Below, in pieces: positions 34,114 through 42,016 of a DNA stretch of 64,000 nt. The stretch covers positions 2,976,001 to 3,040,000 of the forward strand of contig OZ245761.1 in NCBI GenBank assembly GCA_965227535.1. The letters are read 5' to 3'. Numbering within the stretch: the first letter of the stretch is position 1; every line of letters starts with the position of its first letter. This DNA comes from SZUA-430 sp965227535 (lineage in GTDB: Bacteria; Pseudomonadota; Alphaproteobacteria; Micropepsales; Micropepsaceae). Made by a program: the position numbers and the translations under genes. Below the pieces are notes generated by a model. That model did no database searches. It was not told the DNA's origin and worked only from the letters and a program-made list of their open reading frames with translations.

Positions 34114-35166
34114 ATGTTGAGAGTGCGCACGTTCTTCGCGATTGCCGCCGCGTTGCTCCTGTCCGCGTGCGCATCGACGCCCGACCAACCGCCGCCGCCC
34201 GCGACGACACCCAACCCCAACATGCTGCCGCCGACGGCCAGCGTCACCGCAGGCATCGAGCAATACATGCAGCAGCGCGCGCAGGTCGAACGTGTGGGCT
34301 TCCGCCTGCGCCAGTCCGCAGCGCGAACCTGCGCCAAGGACGGCAACGTCAGATTGGACCTCGGCGTCATCGTCTGGTCGCTCGCGAACTTCTCGAATGA
34401 CGAAGACCGCGCGCGCCTGCAAAGATCCTTCGGCCTGACCAACGCCGTCACCGTCGCCCTCGCCGTCCAAGACGCACCGGCAGCGCGCTCAGGGTTGAAG
34501 GCCGGCATCATCGTCACGCACGTCAACGAAGAGCCGCTCGGCGAAGGCAAAGGCGCAACCGAACGCTTCATCCAATTGTCGAACGCCGCATCGAAAAAAG
34601 GCGCGGTGCGCTTCCGCCTCTCAAACGGCCAAACCCTGACCGCCCTGCCGCAGATCGTCTGCGAATTCCCGACGCTTCTCGTGCGCAGCTCGGAAATCAA
34701 CGCGGCGGCCGACGGCCGCGTCCTGGCCATCACCAGCGGCCTTTTCGAATTGACGCGCTCGGACGACGAGCTCGCGCTGATCCTCGGCCACGAACTCGCG
34801 CACAACATGCTGGGCCACTTGAAGAAGGACCCGGCGCCGAAGGAATCCGGCAGCCTCCTCGACGCCTTTGTCCGCGCGACGATCGGCACGGCGGTCGCGA
34901 AAACGGTAACGCCGCCCTATTCGATCGAGAACGAGAAGGAGGCGGACTATGTCGGCCTCTATCTGATGGCCCGCGCGGGCTACAACATCACGGCTGCAGA
35001 AGCCTTCTGGCGCCGCCTCAACGAAACGACGCGCGCAAAGGCTGTCACCGCGACGCACCCCTCAGGCGAAGACCGCCTGCACGCGCTGCAAGGCGCGATC
35101 GCCGAGATCAAAGCCAAACAAAAAGCAAAACAGCCGCTCGAGCCGAACCTCAAGCCGCGGCAATAA
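34114..35166 (+). CDS. M48-family metallopeptidase lipoprotein with PDZ domain
   Basis: This 350-residue protein has a lipoprotein signal peptide with lipobox LLLSACAS (Cys near residue 16-17). A PDZ-like domain (AARSGLKAGIIVTHVNEEPLGEG) is followed by the M48 catalytic motif HELAHN and a downstream metal ligand in NEKEADYVGLYLMARAG. It is therefore a periplasm-facing zinc protease, probably in outer-membrane or envelope quality control like BepA/LoiP types. The ATG at 34114 is chosen; an in-frame TTG at 34108 is possible. The 3' end overlaps the convergent ABC transporter gene by 17 bp. Confidence 0.88.
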   Translation: MLRVRTFFAIAAALLLSACASTPDQPPPPATTPNPNMLPPTASVTAGIEQYMQQRAQVERVGFRLRQSAARTCAKDGNVRLDLGVIVWSLANFSNDEDRARLQRSFGLTNAVTVALAVQDAPAARSGLKAGIIVTHVNEEPLGEGKGATERFIQLSNAASKKGAVRFRLSNGQTLTALPQIVCEFPTLLVRSSEINAAADGRVLAITSGLFELTRSDDELALILGHELAHNMLGHLKKDPAPKESGSLLDAFVRATIGTAVAKTVTPPYSIENEKEADYVGLYLMARAGYNITAAEAFWRRLNETTRAKAVTATHPSGEDRLHALQGAIAEIKAKQKAKQPLEPNLKPRQ

Positions 35167-37018
35167 ACCCGCCGACCTGCCGGTTCCAAAGCTGCGCATA
35201 GGGCCCACCGCGCACGATCAGCTCGGCGTGATTGCCCTGCTCAACGATGCGCCCATTCTCCAGATAGACGATCCGGTCCATCCCCACGATCGTCGACAAG
35301 CGGTGCGCGATCGCGATCACCGTCCGTCCGCGCATCAGCTCGAACAGCGCCTCCTGGATCAAATGCTCGCTCTCTGAATCGAGCGACGACGTCGCCTCGT
35401 CGAGCACCAAAATCTTAGCGTCCTTTACCAAAGCCCGCGCAATCGCGACGCGCTGACGCTCGCCACCGGACAGCTTGATCCCCTGCTCGCCGACAATCGT
35501 GTCGTAGCCGGCCTCGCGGTTGGTGATGAAGTCATGCGCATGCGCTTCCTTTGCCGCACCGACGACGACGTGATCCTCAGCCTCGGGCCGCGAATAGCGA
35601 ATGTTGTCGCGCACGGGCCGGTGGAACACGCCGGGCATCTGCTGCACCTCGGCAATCGCTTCGTTGACGGAATCCCACGTCACGTCCGCAACGTCCTGGC
35701 CGTCGATCAAGATGCGTCCGCCCTGCGGCTCGAACTGACGCCTGAGCAGCTTCACCAGCGTCGACTTACCCGCACCCGACTTGCCGACCAGCCCCACCTT
35801 CTCGCCGGCCTTGATGAGCAGATTGAGCCCCTGAAACACCGGATGCCCGTCCGAGTGCGAGAACGAGATGTTCTCGAACACGATCTCACCCTGCTTCACG
35901 ACGGCGGGCTTCGCATCCGGCTTGTCCTGAATCTCATGCACCTGCGTCACGAGTTCCAGCGCCTCGGCCAACGTTCCGAGTTGCTCGAAGAAATCAAGCA
36001 TCCTGTACGACAATTCCTGCACCGAGCGAGCAATCATCGTCCCTAAGAAAAAGATCATCGTGAACGCGCCGACCGTGATCGCGCCCGATAGCGTATCGCC
36101 GATCGCAAAGACGACGAGCCCCATCAGCAGCACCAGCATCGCCGTCGACATGAAGAGCCGCATGACAATCAGAAACCAGCGCAACGACTGCGACGCGTTC
36201 ATCTCATCGGCCAGAAACCGCGACAGAAACTGCCGCTCGAACGCCGCCTGCGCAAACGCGCGAACGAGATCCGAATTGGAAATCGCATCGATCAGCCGCC
36301 CGGTCGAAGTTGAGACCTCATCCGAAAACGCCTTCGACAGGACGACGCACCGCCGCGCCAGCCACGTCACCACCGCCAAATACACGGCTGTCCAACCGAA
36401 CAAGAACGCCGCGTAAGTGCCGCTCTGCATCGCCAGCAACACGCCGCCGACCGCAAGCAGCACAATAATGCGCACGCTGTCGAACGCCAGCATGCTCAAG
36501 AGCGACACCGTCGCCTGTCCCGCCTGCTTGATCTTCTGCCCGAGCTTGCCCGCGAAGTTCTCTTGGAAATACCGCGGGCTGTGCCCCAGCATGTAGGCGA
36601 ACAAATACTTCTGCGCCAACGCCCGCATACGGGGGCTCATGTAAATGTCGATAGCCTCGGCCCCACGCACGATCAACGCCGGCAAGTACCAAACCGCAGC
36701 GAACATTCCGACGAAGAAGGCGATGCCGGTCCACTCATGCGACCCACTCTTCGCCGCCGCCGTCAGCGCGTCGATCAGTTGCTTCAGCACGTAAGGCATC
36801 ATCGCCTCGACGACGGTCGCCGCCGCAACGAATGCGATGAACACCGCCAAGCGAGCCCGATAATGCCGCGAGACGAGGAAGCCCAAGAACGCGAACGGCG
36901 TTCCCGGCACGCGCACGCCTTTGCCGACTTCGGGCAAGGCTTCGCTATCGGGCTCCTGCGTCAGCAGGCTCGCCGCGAATCGCTGCTTCTTATGGCGGCC
37001 CTGTGGGGACACAGCCAT
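35150..37018 (-). CDS. ABC exporter with fused membrane and ATPase domains
   Basis: This 622-residue half-transporter homodimerises as an inner-membrane exporter. An N-terminal six-helix membrane domain (about 45-330) precedes an ATPase with Walker A VGKSGAGKSTLVK, the signature LSGGERQRVAIARAL, Walker B ILVLDEATSSLD and the switch His in AIAHRLSTI. The substrate is unknown; the overall form resembles Atm1/HtrB-lipid type exporters but nothing local decides. The ATG at 37018 is preferred; a GTG at 37030 is in frame. Its end overlaps the M48 peptidase gene on the other strand. Confidence 0.9.
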   Translation of the reverse strand: MAVSPQGRHKKQRFAASLLTQEPDSEALPEVGKGVRVPGTPFAFLGFLVSRHYRARLAVFIAFVAAATVVEAMMPYVLKQLIDALTAAAKSGSHEWTGIAFFVGMFAAVWYLPALIVRGAEAIDIYMSPRMRALAQKYLFAYMLGHSPRYFQENFAGKLGQKIKQAGQATVSLLSMLAFDSVRIIVLLAVGGVLLAMQSGTYAAFLFGWTAVYLAVVTWLARRCVVLSKAFSDEVSTSTGRLIDAISNSDLVRAFAQAAFERQFLSRFLADEMNASQSLRWFLIVMRLFMSTAMLVLLMGLVVFAIGDTLSGAITVGAFTMIFFLGTMIARSVQELSYRMLDFFEQLGTLAEALELVTQVHEIQDKPDAKPAVVKQGEIVFENISFSHSDGHPVFQGLNLLIKAGEKVGLVGKSGAGKSTLVKLLRRQFEPQGGRILIDGQDVADVTWDSVNEAIAEVQQMPGVFHRPVRDNIRYSRPEAEDHVVVGAAKEAHAHDFITNREAGYDTIVGEQGIKLSGGERQRVAIARALVKDAKILVLDEATSSLDSESEHLIQEALFELMRGRTVIAIAHRLSTIVGMDRIVYLENGRIVEQGNHAELIVRGGPYAQLWNRQVGGFIAAA

Positions 37019-37080
37019 GACTTGGGCCACTCGGTTTCGGTGATTGGGCCGGGAGGAATACGCCCGCGCGCGCGGCGTTT

Positions 37081-37908
37081 CTAGGGGGTGGAAGCGCCCG
37101 CAATGGCCTCATGGTGAGATAGGTCACGCATTGTGGCCTCAGGCCCGCACAGCGCGCACACGGGGTCGGGCTTCACCCGAACCGTCCGGAAAGCCGCGGA
37201 AAGCCCATCATACAGCATCAACCGCCCGGCCATCGTCTCGCCGATCCCCAGGATTTCCTTGATCGCCTCCAACGCCTGCAGCGACCCCATGACGCCGGTC
37301 AGCGCCCCCAAAATCCCAGCCTCCGAACACGACGGCACAGTCCCGGCGGGCGGCGCCTCCGGAAACAAACAGCGATAGCAGGGAAAGGCGCGCTTTCCAT
37401 CGACATGCACATGCGCCTTGAACGTCGCAAGCTGCCCATCGAACTGCCCGACGGCGGCCGACACCAACGTTCGCTGCCCAAGGAAGCAAGCATCATTCAC
37501 CAAAAACCGCGTCGCAAAATTATCCGACCCGTCGAGAACGACATCGTAATTGCGCACGAGCTCAAGCGCGTTATGCGCATTGATCCGCGTCGCATGCCGG
37601 TTGATATGCGTATCCGGATTGATCGCCCGCGCGCTTTCCGAAGCACTCTCGACCTTCAACCGCCCGACATCCTGCGTCCGATGAGCAATCTGCCGCTGAA
37701 GATTGGAAAGTGAAACCTCATCATCATCGACAAGCCCAATCGTCCCCACACCCGCCGCCGAAAGATAAAGCAGCGCCGGCGACCCAAGCCCACCCGCACC
37801 AATGATCAGCACACGCGCGCTCGCCAACCGCGCCTGCCCCGCACCACCCACCTCACGAAGGATGATGTGCCGCGCATATCGTTCGAGCTGATCGTCGGAA
37901 AGAGCCAT
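37081..37908 (-). CDS. MoeB/ThiF/HesA-family adenylyltransferase
   Basis: This 275-residue E1-like enzyme adenylates the C-terminal glycine of a small sulfur-carrier protein in molybdopterin or thiamine synthesis. The ATP site is VLIIGAGGLGSPALLYL with the downstream Asp pair GLVDDDEVSLSNLQRQI. Zinc-binding cysteines are present as CYRC and CALC. The catalytic cysteine region (GTVPSCSEAGILGA) is typical of MoeB/ThiF. No rhodanese domain is attached and no sulfur carrier gene lies next to it, so MoeB versus ThiF cannot be settled. The start ATG 37908 is clear. It is 62 bp before the ABC transporter gene on the same strand. Confidence 0.88.
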   Translation of the reverse strand: MALSDDQLERYARHIILREVGGAGQARLASARVLIIGAGGLGSPALLYLSAAGVGTIGLVDDDEVSLSNLQRQIAHRTQDVGRLKVESASESARAINPDTHINRHATRINAHNALELVRNYDVVLDGSDNFATRFLVNDACFLGQRTLVSAAVGQFDGQLATFKAHVHVDGKRAFPCYRCLFPEAPPAGTVPSCSEAGILGALTGVMGSLQALEAIKEILGIGETMAGRLMLYDGLSAAFRTVRVKPDPVCALCGPEATMRDLSHHEAIAGASTP

Positions 37909-37945
37909 GGAGAGATACTAGGCGCAGGCACGCCGAAAAGCACCT

Positions 37946-38116
37946 TGTCATCCCGGAAGCTAGACGCGTCCAAATGCGCAGCATTTGGGTAACGCGTCTT
38001 GCTGTCCGGGACCCAGGGTCGCCGCGCAAACTTTGGTGCGCCAACCCTGGGTCCCGGACAGTAAGTCTCGCAAGACCGCTGCTACGCAGCGGGCTCGCCT
38101 AACTTCCGGGATGACA
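37946..38116. repeat. Nested palindromic element, clover-like
   Basis: Outer arms TGTCATCCCGGAAG (37946-37959) and CTTCCGGGATGACA (38103-38116) are a perfect inverted pair. A second perfect 18-bp pair, CTGTCCGGGACCCAGGGT (38003-38020) and its complement (38044-38061), lies inside. Additional small hairpins occupy the shoulders (CAAATGC/GCATTTG near 37970-37987 and CCGCTGC/GCAGCGG near 38078-38095). The whole gap between the DUF3501 gene stop and the moeB-like start is this element. Confidence 0.8.
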
Positions 38117-38123
38117 GTGATTT

Positions 38124-38717
38124 TCAGGCCAAATCCTTCGCGAGTTCCGCGCGTGAGGTCGGCTGGATCACGGCGATATGCCCGTAATTCGCGTGGGTGA
38201 ACCCAACCATCACCGTCGTGCCGTCATCACGGAAGCGCGTCACCTGAGCAGGCGTCAACGCGAACTTCAGAAAATGCACCGACGACGTCTTGCCGTCTTC
38301 CGCCGTGCGGTCGACGTCCGTCTCGAAGGATGCCTTCACGCGCTCGCCGCCCACATCGACAAACGCCGTCTCCTCAATGGCCGTCAACTGCCTGAGCACC
38401 CGCGCGCGTACGCCTGGGTCGTCGATCTCGAACATCAGCGTCGCGACCAGTTCGCCCTTCTGCGGAATGAGCGGATTGTACGCGCGCAACTCGTCCTCAA
38501 TCTGCTCATCACCGCCGCGTTCGATGTAGAGCATCTCATGCACTTGCAGCCACATCGTGTCGTAGCTTTCGAAGTAGAACGTCGCGTGCGGCCCGACCTC
38601 GACGCGGCGCAGCTTCTTCGTCGGCAGCAGAGCCTTGCGCCGCTCCGCGCGCTCCTTGCCGTATTGCGTCATCGAGATGATGTCGCCGCGCGTGATACGC
38701 CGTTGATCAGCAGGCAT
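38124..38717 (-). CDS. DUF3501-family protein
   Basis: This 197-residue cytoplasmic protein belongs to DUF3501, a conserved family of unknown biochemical role that travels with Fe-S cluster and rubrerythrin genes. It starts with RRITRGDIISMTQYGKER, and the core FESYDTMWLQVHEMLYIE is recognisable. No transmembrane segment, signal peptide or metal-site cluster is obvious. It is 3 bp from the Fe-S gene upstream and in the same operon. Its conserved company suggests a role in oxidative stress or iron homeostasis, but nothing is proven. Confidence 0.85.
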   Translation of the reverse strand: MPADQRRITRGDIISMTQYGKERAERRKALLPTKKLRRVEVGPHATFYFESYDTMWLQVHEMLYIERGGDEQIEDELRAYNPLIPQKGELVATLMFEIDDPGVRARVLRQLTAIEETAFVDVGGERVKASFETDVDRTAEDGKTSSVHFLKFALTPAQVTRFRDDGTTVMVGFTHANYGHIAVIQPTSRAELAKDLA

Positions 38718-38720
38718 GTG

Positions 38721-40067
38721 TCACTCCACCAGCCCGTAGGCCTTGGCCATCAGTTCGATCGGATGCGTCGCCTCCGACGGCGTCGGACCGTCGCCGTCCA
38801 TGCCGCGCATCAATTGTTTCAGATGCTTCGCCGCCAGCGGACAATCGGACACGACATGCGCATGGCCCTGCCCCGCAGCCGTGCGCGCCGCAGGCCGCCC
38901 GATCTTCAGAGCCAAGTCATGCGTCGGCTTCAACACGCCGAACGTGCCCCCATGGCCGGAGCACCGCTCAACCACGTCGACCTTCGTCTGCGGAATAAGC
39001 TTCAGCATTTCGGCCGCCTTCGGCCCCATATTCTGCGCCCGCGCGTGACAGGCAAGATGCACGCTGACCCCACCCTCGATCGGCTGCAGCCCTTCGGGCA
39101 TGCCATGCTTCTTCGCGACATCGACCACATACTCGTCGATGTCGAACGTCGCCTGCGAAAGCTTCTTCACGTTCTCATTGCCCGGAACGATCAGCGCCCA
39201 CTCGAACTTGAACATCAACCCGCAGCTCGCCGTCAGCGCAATAATGTCATAGCCCTGGTCGATGAACGGCACGAGCGCCGCCGACACCTTCTCCGCCTGC
39301 GCCGTAACACGCGCCAAATCCGCCTGCTCCAGAAACGGCATGCCGCAACAACCCGGATACTCGACGATCGTTTCGACGCCCATGTGCGCGAGCAGCTTAC
39401 GCGCCGCCACACCCGTTGCCGGCCGGTTGTAATTCACGAAGCACGTCGCAAACAGCAGCGCTTTGCGCTTGCCGAACGCCGGCGCTTTCTCGTTGGTAAA
39501 CACCGGCTCCTGCCGCGCCGTCATCGTGAACGTGCGCGAATGAAACATCGGCAGATCGGCCCGCGCGTCGATCCCGGCAACATTCTCCGCAAGCCCACGC
39601 GTAAACTTGTTCTTGGTGTCGCTGCCCCAATTCACGACCGGGGAAACCACCGCCGCCATCGTGCCGTTGCGATCCATCTTCGCCATCTGGCGCGCCACGA
39701 AATGCGTTTTGCCCGCCTTTGCCTCGGCGACGCGGTAGCGCAGCATCAGATGCGGAAAGTCCAGGTTGAACTCATGCGGCGGCACATACGGACACTTCGT
39801 CATGTAGCACATGTCGCAAAGCGTGCACGCCTCGACGACCGGCGAGAAATCCTCGGACTTCACGCCGTCGAGTTCCTCCGTCGGCGAGTTATCGACGAGA
39901 TCGAACAGCCGCGGAAACGAGTCGCACAAATTGAAACAGCGCCGGCACCCGTGACAGATGTCGAACACCCGCCGCATCTCTTCATCGAGCTTCACGGGAT
40001 CCGTGAAATCAGGATCCTGCCAATTCAAAGGATGGCGCGTGGGTGCTTCTAAACTTCCTTCTCTCAC
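38721..40067 (-). CDS. GlpC/HdrD-like Fe-S oxidoreductase
   Basis: This 448-residue protein carries two cysteine clusters of the 4Fe-4S ferredoxin type near the N-terminus: CHGCRRCFNLCDSFP and CTLCDMCYMTKCPYVPP. Two CCG-type domains follow, seen as PGCCGMPFLEQ and CSGHGGTFG, as in heterodisulfide reductase subunit D and GlpC. It is therefore a cytoplasmic or membrane-associated electron carrier or disulfide reductase; substrate unknown. It sits between DUF3501 and rubrerythrin, a constellation found in many proteobacteria. The start at 40067 is a TTG or GTG-like codon candidate at the frame opening, so the first residues are uncertain. Confidence 0.88.
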   Translation of the reverse strand: MREGSLEAPTRHPLNWQDPDFTDPVKLDEEMRRVFDICHGCRRCFNLCDSFPRLFDLVDNSPTEELDGVKSEDFSPVVEACTLCDMCYMTKCPYVPPHEFNLDFPHLMLRYRVAEAKAGKTHFVARQMAKMDRNGTMAAVVSPVVNWGSDTKNKFTRGLAENVAGIDARADLPMFHSRTFTMTARQEPVFTNEKAPAFGKRKALLFATCFVNYNRPATGVAARKLLAHMGVETIVEYPGCCGMPFLEQADLARVTAQAEKVSAALVPFIDQGYDIIALTASCGLMFKFEWALIVPGNENVKKLSQATFDIDEYVVDVAKKHGMPEGLQPIEGGVSVHLACHARAQNMGPKAAEMLKLIPQTKVDVVERCSGHGGTFGVLKPTHDLALKIGRPAARTAAGQGHAHVVSDCPLAAKHLKQLMRGMDGDGPTPSEATHPIELMAKAYGLVE

Positions 40068-40095
40068 GAGCCGTCCTTGGATCTAGCGCATGCGC

Positions 40096-40195
40096 AGTCT
40101 GGGAGCGCGGGCGTCCCGCCCGCTCTCCCGTGACCACAACTGGCGTAGGTGTTGAGAATGAAAGAAGGGCGGGCGGACGCCCGCGCTCCCAGACT
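40096..40195. repeat. Inverted repeat between rubrerythrin and the Fe-S gene
   Basis: AGTCTGGGAGCGCGGGCGTC (from 40096) is matched in reverse at about 40169-40195, with one base missing in one arm. The right arm runs into the rubrerythrin stop codon. The loop (about 45 nt) is unremarkable. It belongs to the same class of 3'-end palindromes as the other nested elements. Unlike most, it lies inside a same-strand operon and could weaken read-through from rubrerythrin to the next gene. Confidence 0.75.
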
Positions 40196-40614
40196 TAGCC
40201 CAGCGTATCGAGCGCCTTTTGGAAGCGTCCCGCGTGGCTCTTCTCGGCTTTGGCCAGCGTCTCGAACCAGTCGGCGATTTCGTCGAAGCCTTCCTGGCGC
40301 GCTGTCTTGGCCATGCCCGGATACATGTCGGTGTATTCGTGCGTTTCGCCCGCGATCGCGGCCTTCAGGTTGTCGCCCGTCGGACCGATCTTCAGACCCG
40401 TCGCCGGATCGCCGACCGCTTCCATGAACTCAAGATGTCCGTGCGCATGGCCCGTCTCGCCTTCCGCGGTGGAACGGAACACGGCGGCCACATCGTTATA
40501 GCCTTCGACGTCGGCCTTCTGCGCGAAATAGAGGTAGCGCCGGTTCGCCTGGCTTTCGCCCGCGAACGCAGCTTTCAGATTGTCGAACGTTTTGGTGCCA
40601 CCAAGTTTTGCCAT
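40195..40614 (-). CDS. Rubrerythrin-family protein (no rubredoxin domain)
   Basis: This 139-residue ferritin-like diiron protein matches rubrerythrin-type peroxide-handling proteins. The iron ligands appear in AAFAGESQANRRYLYFA, AEGETGHAHGHLEFM, and AGETHEYTDMYPGMAKTAR. The C-terminal rubredoxin domain with its CxxC pairs is absent, so it is a short erythrin-type variant that would need another electron donor, perhaps the adjacent Fe-S protein (inference). The start ATG 40614 (MAKLGG) is chosen because it follows GGAGAG and matches the family; the frame is open to 40650. The ICE box and promoter lie directly upstream. Confidence 0.88.
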   Translation of the reverse strand: MAKLGGTKTFDNLKAAFAGESQANRRYLYFAQKADVEGYNDVAAVFRSTAEGETGHAHGHLEFMEAVGDPATGLKIGPTGDNLKAAIAGETHEYTDMYPGMAKTARQEGFDEIADWFETLAKAEKSHAGRFQKALDTLG

Positions 40615-40674
40615 CAGACTTTTTCTCTCCTCAGAAACGCGGAGATACACTAGCCATCCCCGCTTTCGGGAACC

Positions 40675-40702
40675 ACGATAGCTACGGCAAAAGCGATGTC
40701 AA
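40675..40702 (-). promoter_or_regulatory. Sigma-70-type promoter for the rubrerythrin operon
   Basis: On the minus strand TTGACA (40702-40697) and TATCGT (40680-40675) are separated by 16 bp. It is 60 bp upstream of the rubrerythrin start, immediately below the Irr-type box. Confidence 0.65.
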
Positions 40703-40706
40703 TATA

Positions 40707-40721
40707 TTAGAACGATTCTAA
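40707..40721. promoter_or_regulatory. Irr-type iron control element (ICE box)
   Basis: TTAGAACGATTCTAA is a perfect 15-bp palindrome matching the ICE motif TTTAGAANNNTTCTAAA bound by Irr, apart from the two flanking bases. It is 4 bp upstream of the -35 element and 11 bp below the irr stop codon. A site just above -35 suggests activation, but repression through blocking polymerase is also possible. Confidence 0.75.
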
Positions 40722-40731
40722 GAATTGCGAC

Positions 40732-41169
40732 TCAGTCGCGAGACTTCAACCGCACGATGACTTCGACGCGCTCGATCTCCGTGCCGGCAGGCGGCTTCGG
40801 CAAACCGTCGATGCGCACGTCGTCGCCGGGAATATCGGCGAGCAAACACTGATCTTCAAAATAGAAGTGATGATGATCGCCGGTATTTGTATCGAAGTAT
40901 GTCTTTTCGCCGTCGACGATAACCTGGCGCAGCAGCCCTGCGTTCGTGAACTGATGCAGCGTGTTGTACACGGTCGCCAATGACAACGAGGCGCCGACGC
41001 GCGTCGCATCTTGGTGTAAACATTCCGCGGTCACGTGACGGTCGCAGTCGGCGAACAGCAACTTGCCGAGCGCGATGCGCTGGCGTGTCGGGCGCAAACC
41101 TGCGGCCCGCAATTTCGCGACCAGATCGCCCTTATGCGCGGAAACGGCTTTGGACACTGTGGAACGCAT
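40732..41169 (-). CDS. irr: Irr, Fur-family iron response regulator
   Basis: This 145-residue Fur-family regulator is Irr, which links haem status to iron gene control in alphaproteobacteria. The winged helix holds AAGLRPTRQRIALGKLLF and LSLATVYNTLHQFTNAGLLRQV; the regulatory region contains the histidine-rich GDHHHFYFEDQCLL typical of Irr. The N-terminal haem-regulatory motif with a Cys-Pro pair found in Bradyrhizobium Irr is absent, as in Rhizobium-type Irr. Its stop lies just upstream of the rubrerythrin ICE box. It is divergent from fabA, with 147 bp between the starts. Confidence 0.93.
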   Translation of the reverse strand: MRSTVSKAVSAHKGDLVAKLRAAGLRPTRQRIALGKLLFADCDRHVTAECLHQDATRVGASLSLATVYNTLHQFTNAGLLRQVIVDGEKTYFDTNTGDHHHFYFEDQCLLADIPGDDVRIDGLPKPPAGTEIERVEVIVRLKSRD

Positions 41170-41265
41170 AGGACCCGTTCAAAACCTGACTTGGCGGAGG
41201 TTGAAACCCCCTGATGCACCGCATACAGTTGCCGGGCTTATAACACGCGACCCGCCCCTGCGCAC

Positions 41266-41282
41266 TTTTGAATAGCTCAAAA
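41266..41282. promoter_or_regulatory. Palindrome TTTTGA-N5-TCAAAA between irr and fabA
   Basis: TTTTGAATAGCTCAAAA at 41266-41282 is a perfect interrupted palindrome in the irr-fabA divergent gap, 35 bp upstream of the fabA start. It does not match the ICE motif. A regulator of fatty acid synthesis is a plausible user, but none is identified here. Confidence 0.45.
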
Positions 41283-41316
41283 CTGCATCCGGGGGAAATT
41301 GGATGGTTAACCTTTG

Positions 41317-41868
41317 ATGTCAAGTGCCCCGTCGGCAGCCACAAATCTGGTCAAAGCGCGTAGTTCCTTTGACATGGACGGCCTCTTGGACTGCGCCCAT
41401 GGCCGGCTGTTCGGCCCCGGCAACGCGCGCTTGCCCCTGCCGCCCATGCTGATGTTCGACCGCATCACGCACATCGCCGACACCGGCGGCGCGAACGACA
41501 AGGGTCAGATCATCGCCGAATTGGACATCAAGCCGGACCTCTGGTTCTTCAAATGCCACTTCGAGTCCGATCCCGTCATGCCGGGGTGTCTCGGCCTCGA
41601 CGCGATGTGGCAGATGGTAGGCTTCTTCTTGGGCTGGATGGGCGGCAAGGGCCGTGGACGCGCCGCCGGCGTGGGCGAAGTCAAATTCACCGATATGGTC
41701 CTTCCAGACGCACGCCTCGTTACCTATGTCATCGACTTGAAGCGCGTCATCATGCGTAAACTGGTGCTGGGCATCGCGGACGGCGTGATGAAGATCGACG
41801 GCAGGATCGCCTACGAAGCAAAAGACCTGCGGGTCCTGCTTGCCCCGGACGCGCCGCAGGGCGCCTGA
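41317..41868 (+). CDS. fabA: 3-hydroxydecanoyl-ACP dehydratase / isomerase
   Basis: FabA dehydrates 3-hydroxydecanoyl-ACP and isomerises it to the cis-3 form, starting unsaturated fatty acid synthesis. The 183-residue protein has the whole FabA signature: PPMLMFDRITHIADTGG, the catalytic His in LWFFKCHFESDPVMPG, and the Asp in CLGLDAMWQMVGF. ATG 41317 is preferred over the overlapping TTG at 41314; it leaves about 18 residues of unconserved N-terminus. It begins the fabA-small ORF-fabB-fabI operon. Confidence 0.96.
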   Translation: MSSAPSAATNLVKARSSFDMDGLLDCAHGRLFGPGNARLPLPPMLMFDRITHIADTGGANDKGQIIAELDIKPDLWFFKCHFESDPVMPGCLGLDAMWQMVGFFLGWMGGKGRGRAAGVGEVKFTDMVLPDARLVTYVIDLKRVIMRKLVLGIADGVMKIDGRIAYEAKDLRVLLAPDAPQGA

Positions 41869-41908
41869 TCACTTACGTTGCGCCGCCTCGCTGGCGCGGG
41901 AGACTCGA

Positions 41909-42016
41909 ATGATCATCGCTATCGCCGCAGTTCTCGCAGCCGCCGCCATTGCCGCAGCCGCCTTGGCCGCGAAGGCGCCGCGCCCCATCCCTGTCCGCAT
42001 CAAGCGCAAGCGCTAA
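41909..42016 (+). CDS. Putative 35-residue hydrophobic small protein between fabA and fabB
   Basis: An ATG at 41909 preceded by GGGAG (spacing about 7) opens a 35-codon frame ending at TAA 42014. The product has one hydrophobic Ala/Ile-rich segment (residues 2-21) followed by a strongly basic tail (VRIKRKR), typical of a single-pass membrane peptide or leader. fabB starts 6 nt after its stop and has no clear ribosome binding site, so translation of this frame probably feeds into fabB. I recognise no homologue. The coding claim rests on the ribosome binding site, the spacing and the composition. Confidence 0.55.
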   Translation: MIIAIAAVLAAAAIAAAALAAKAPRPIPVRIKRKR

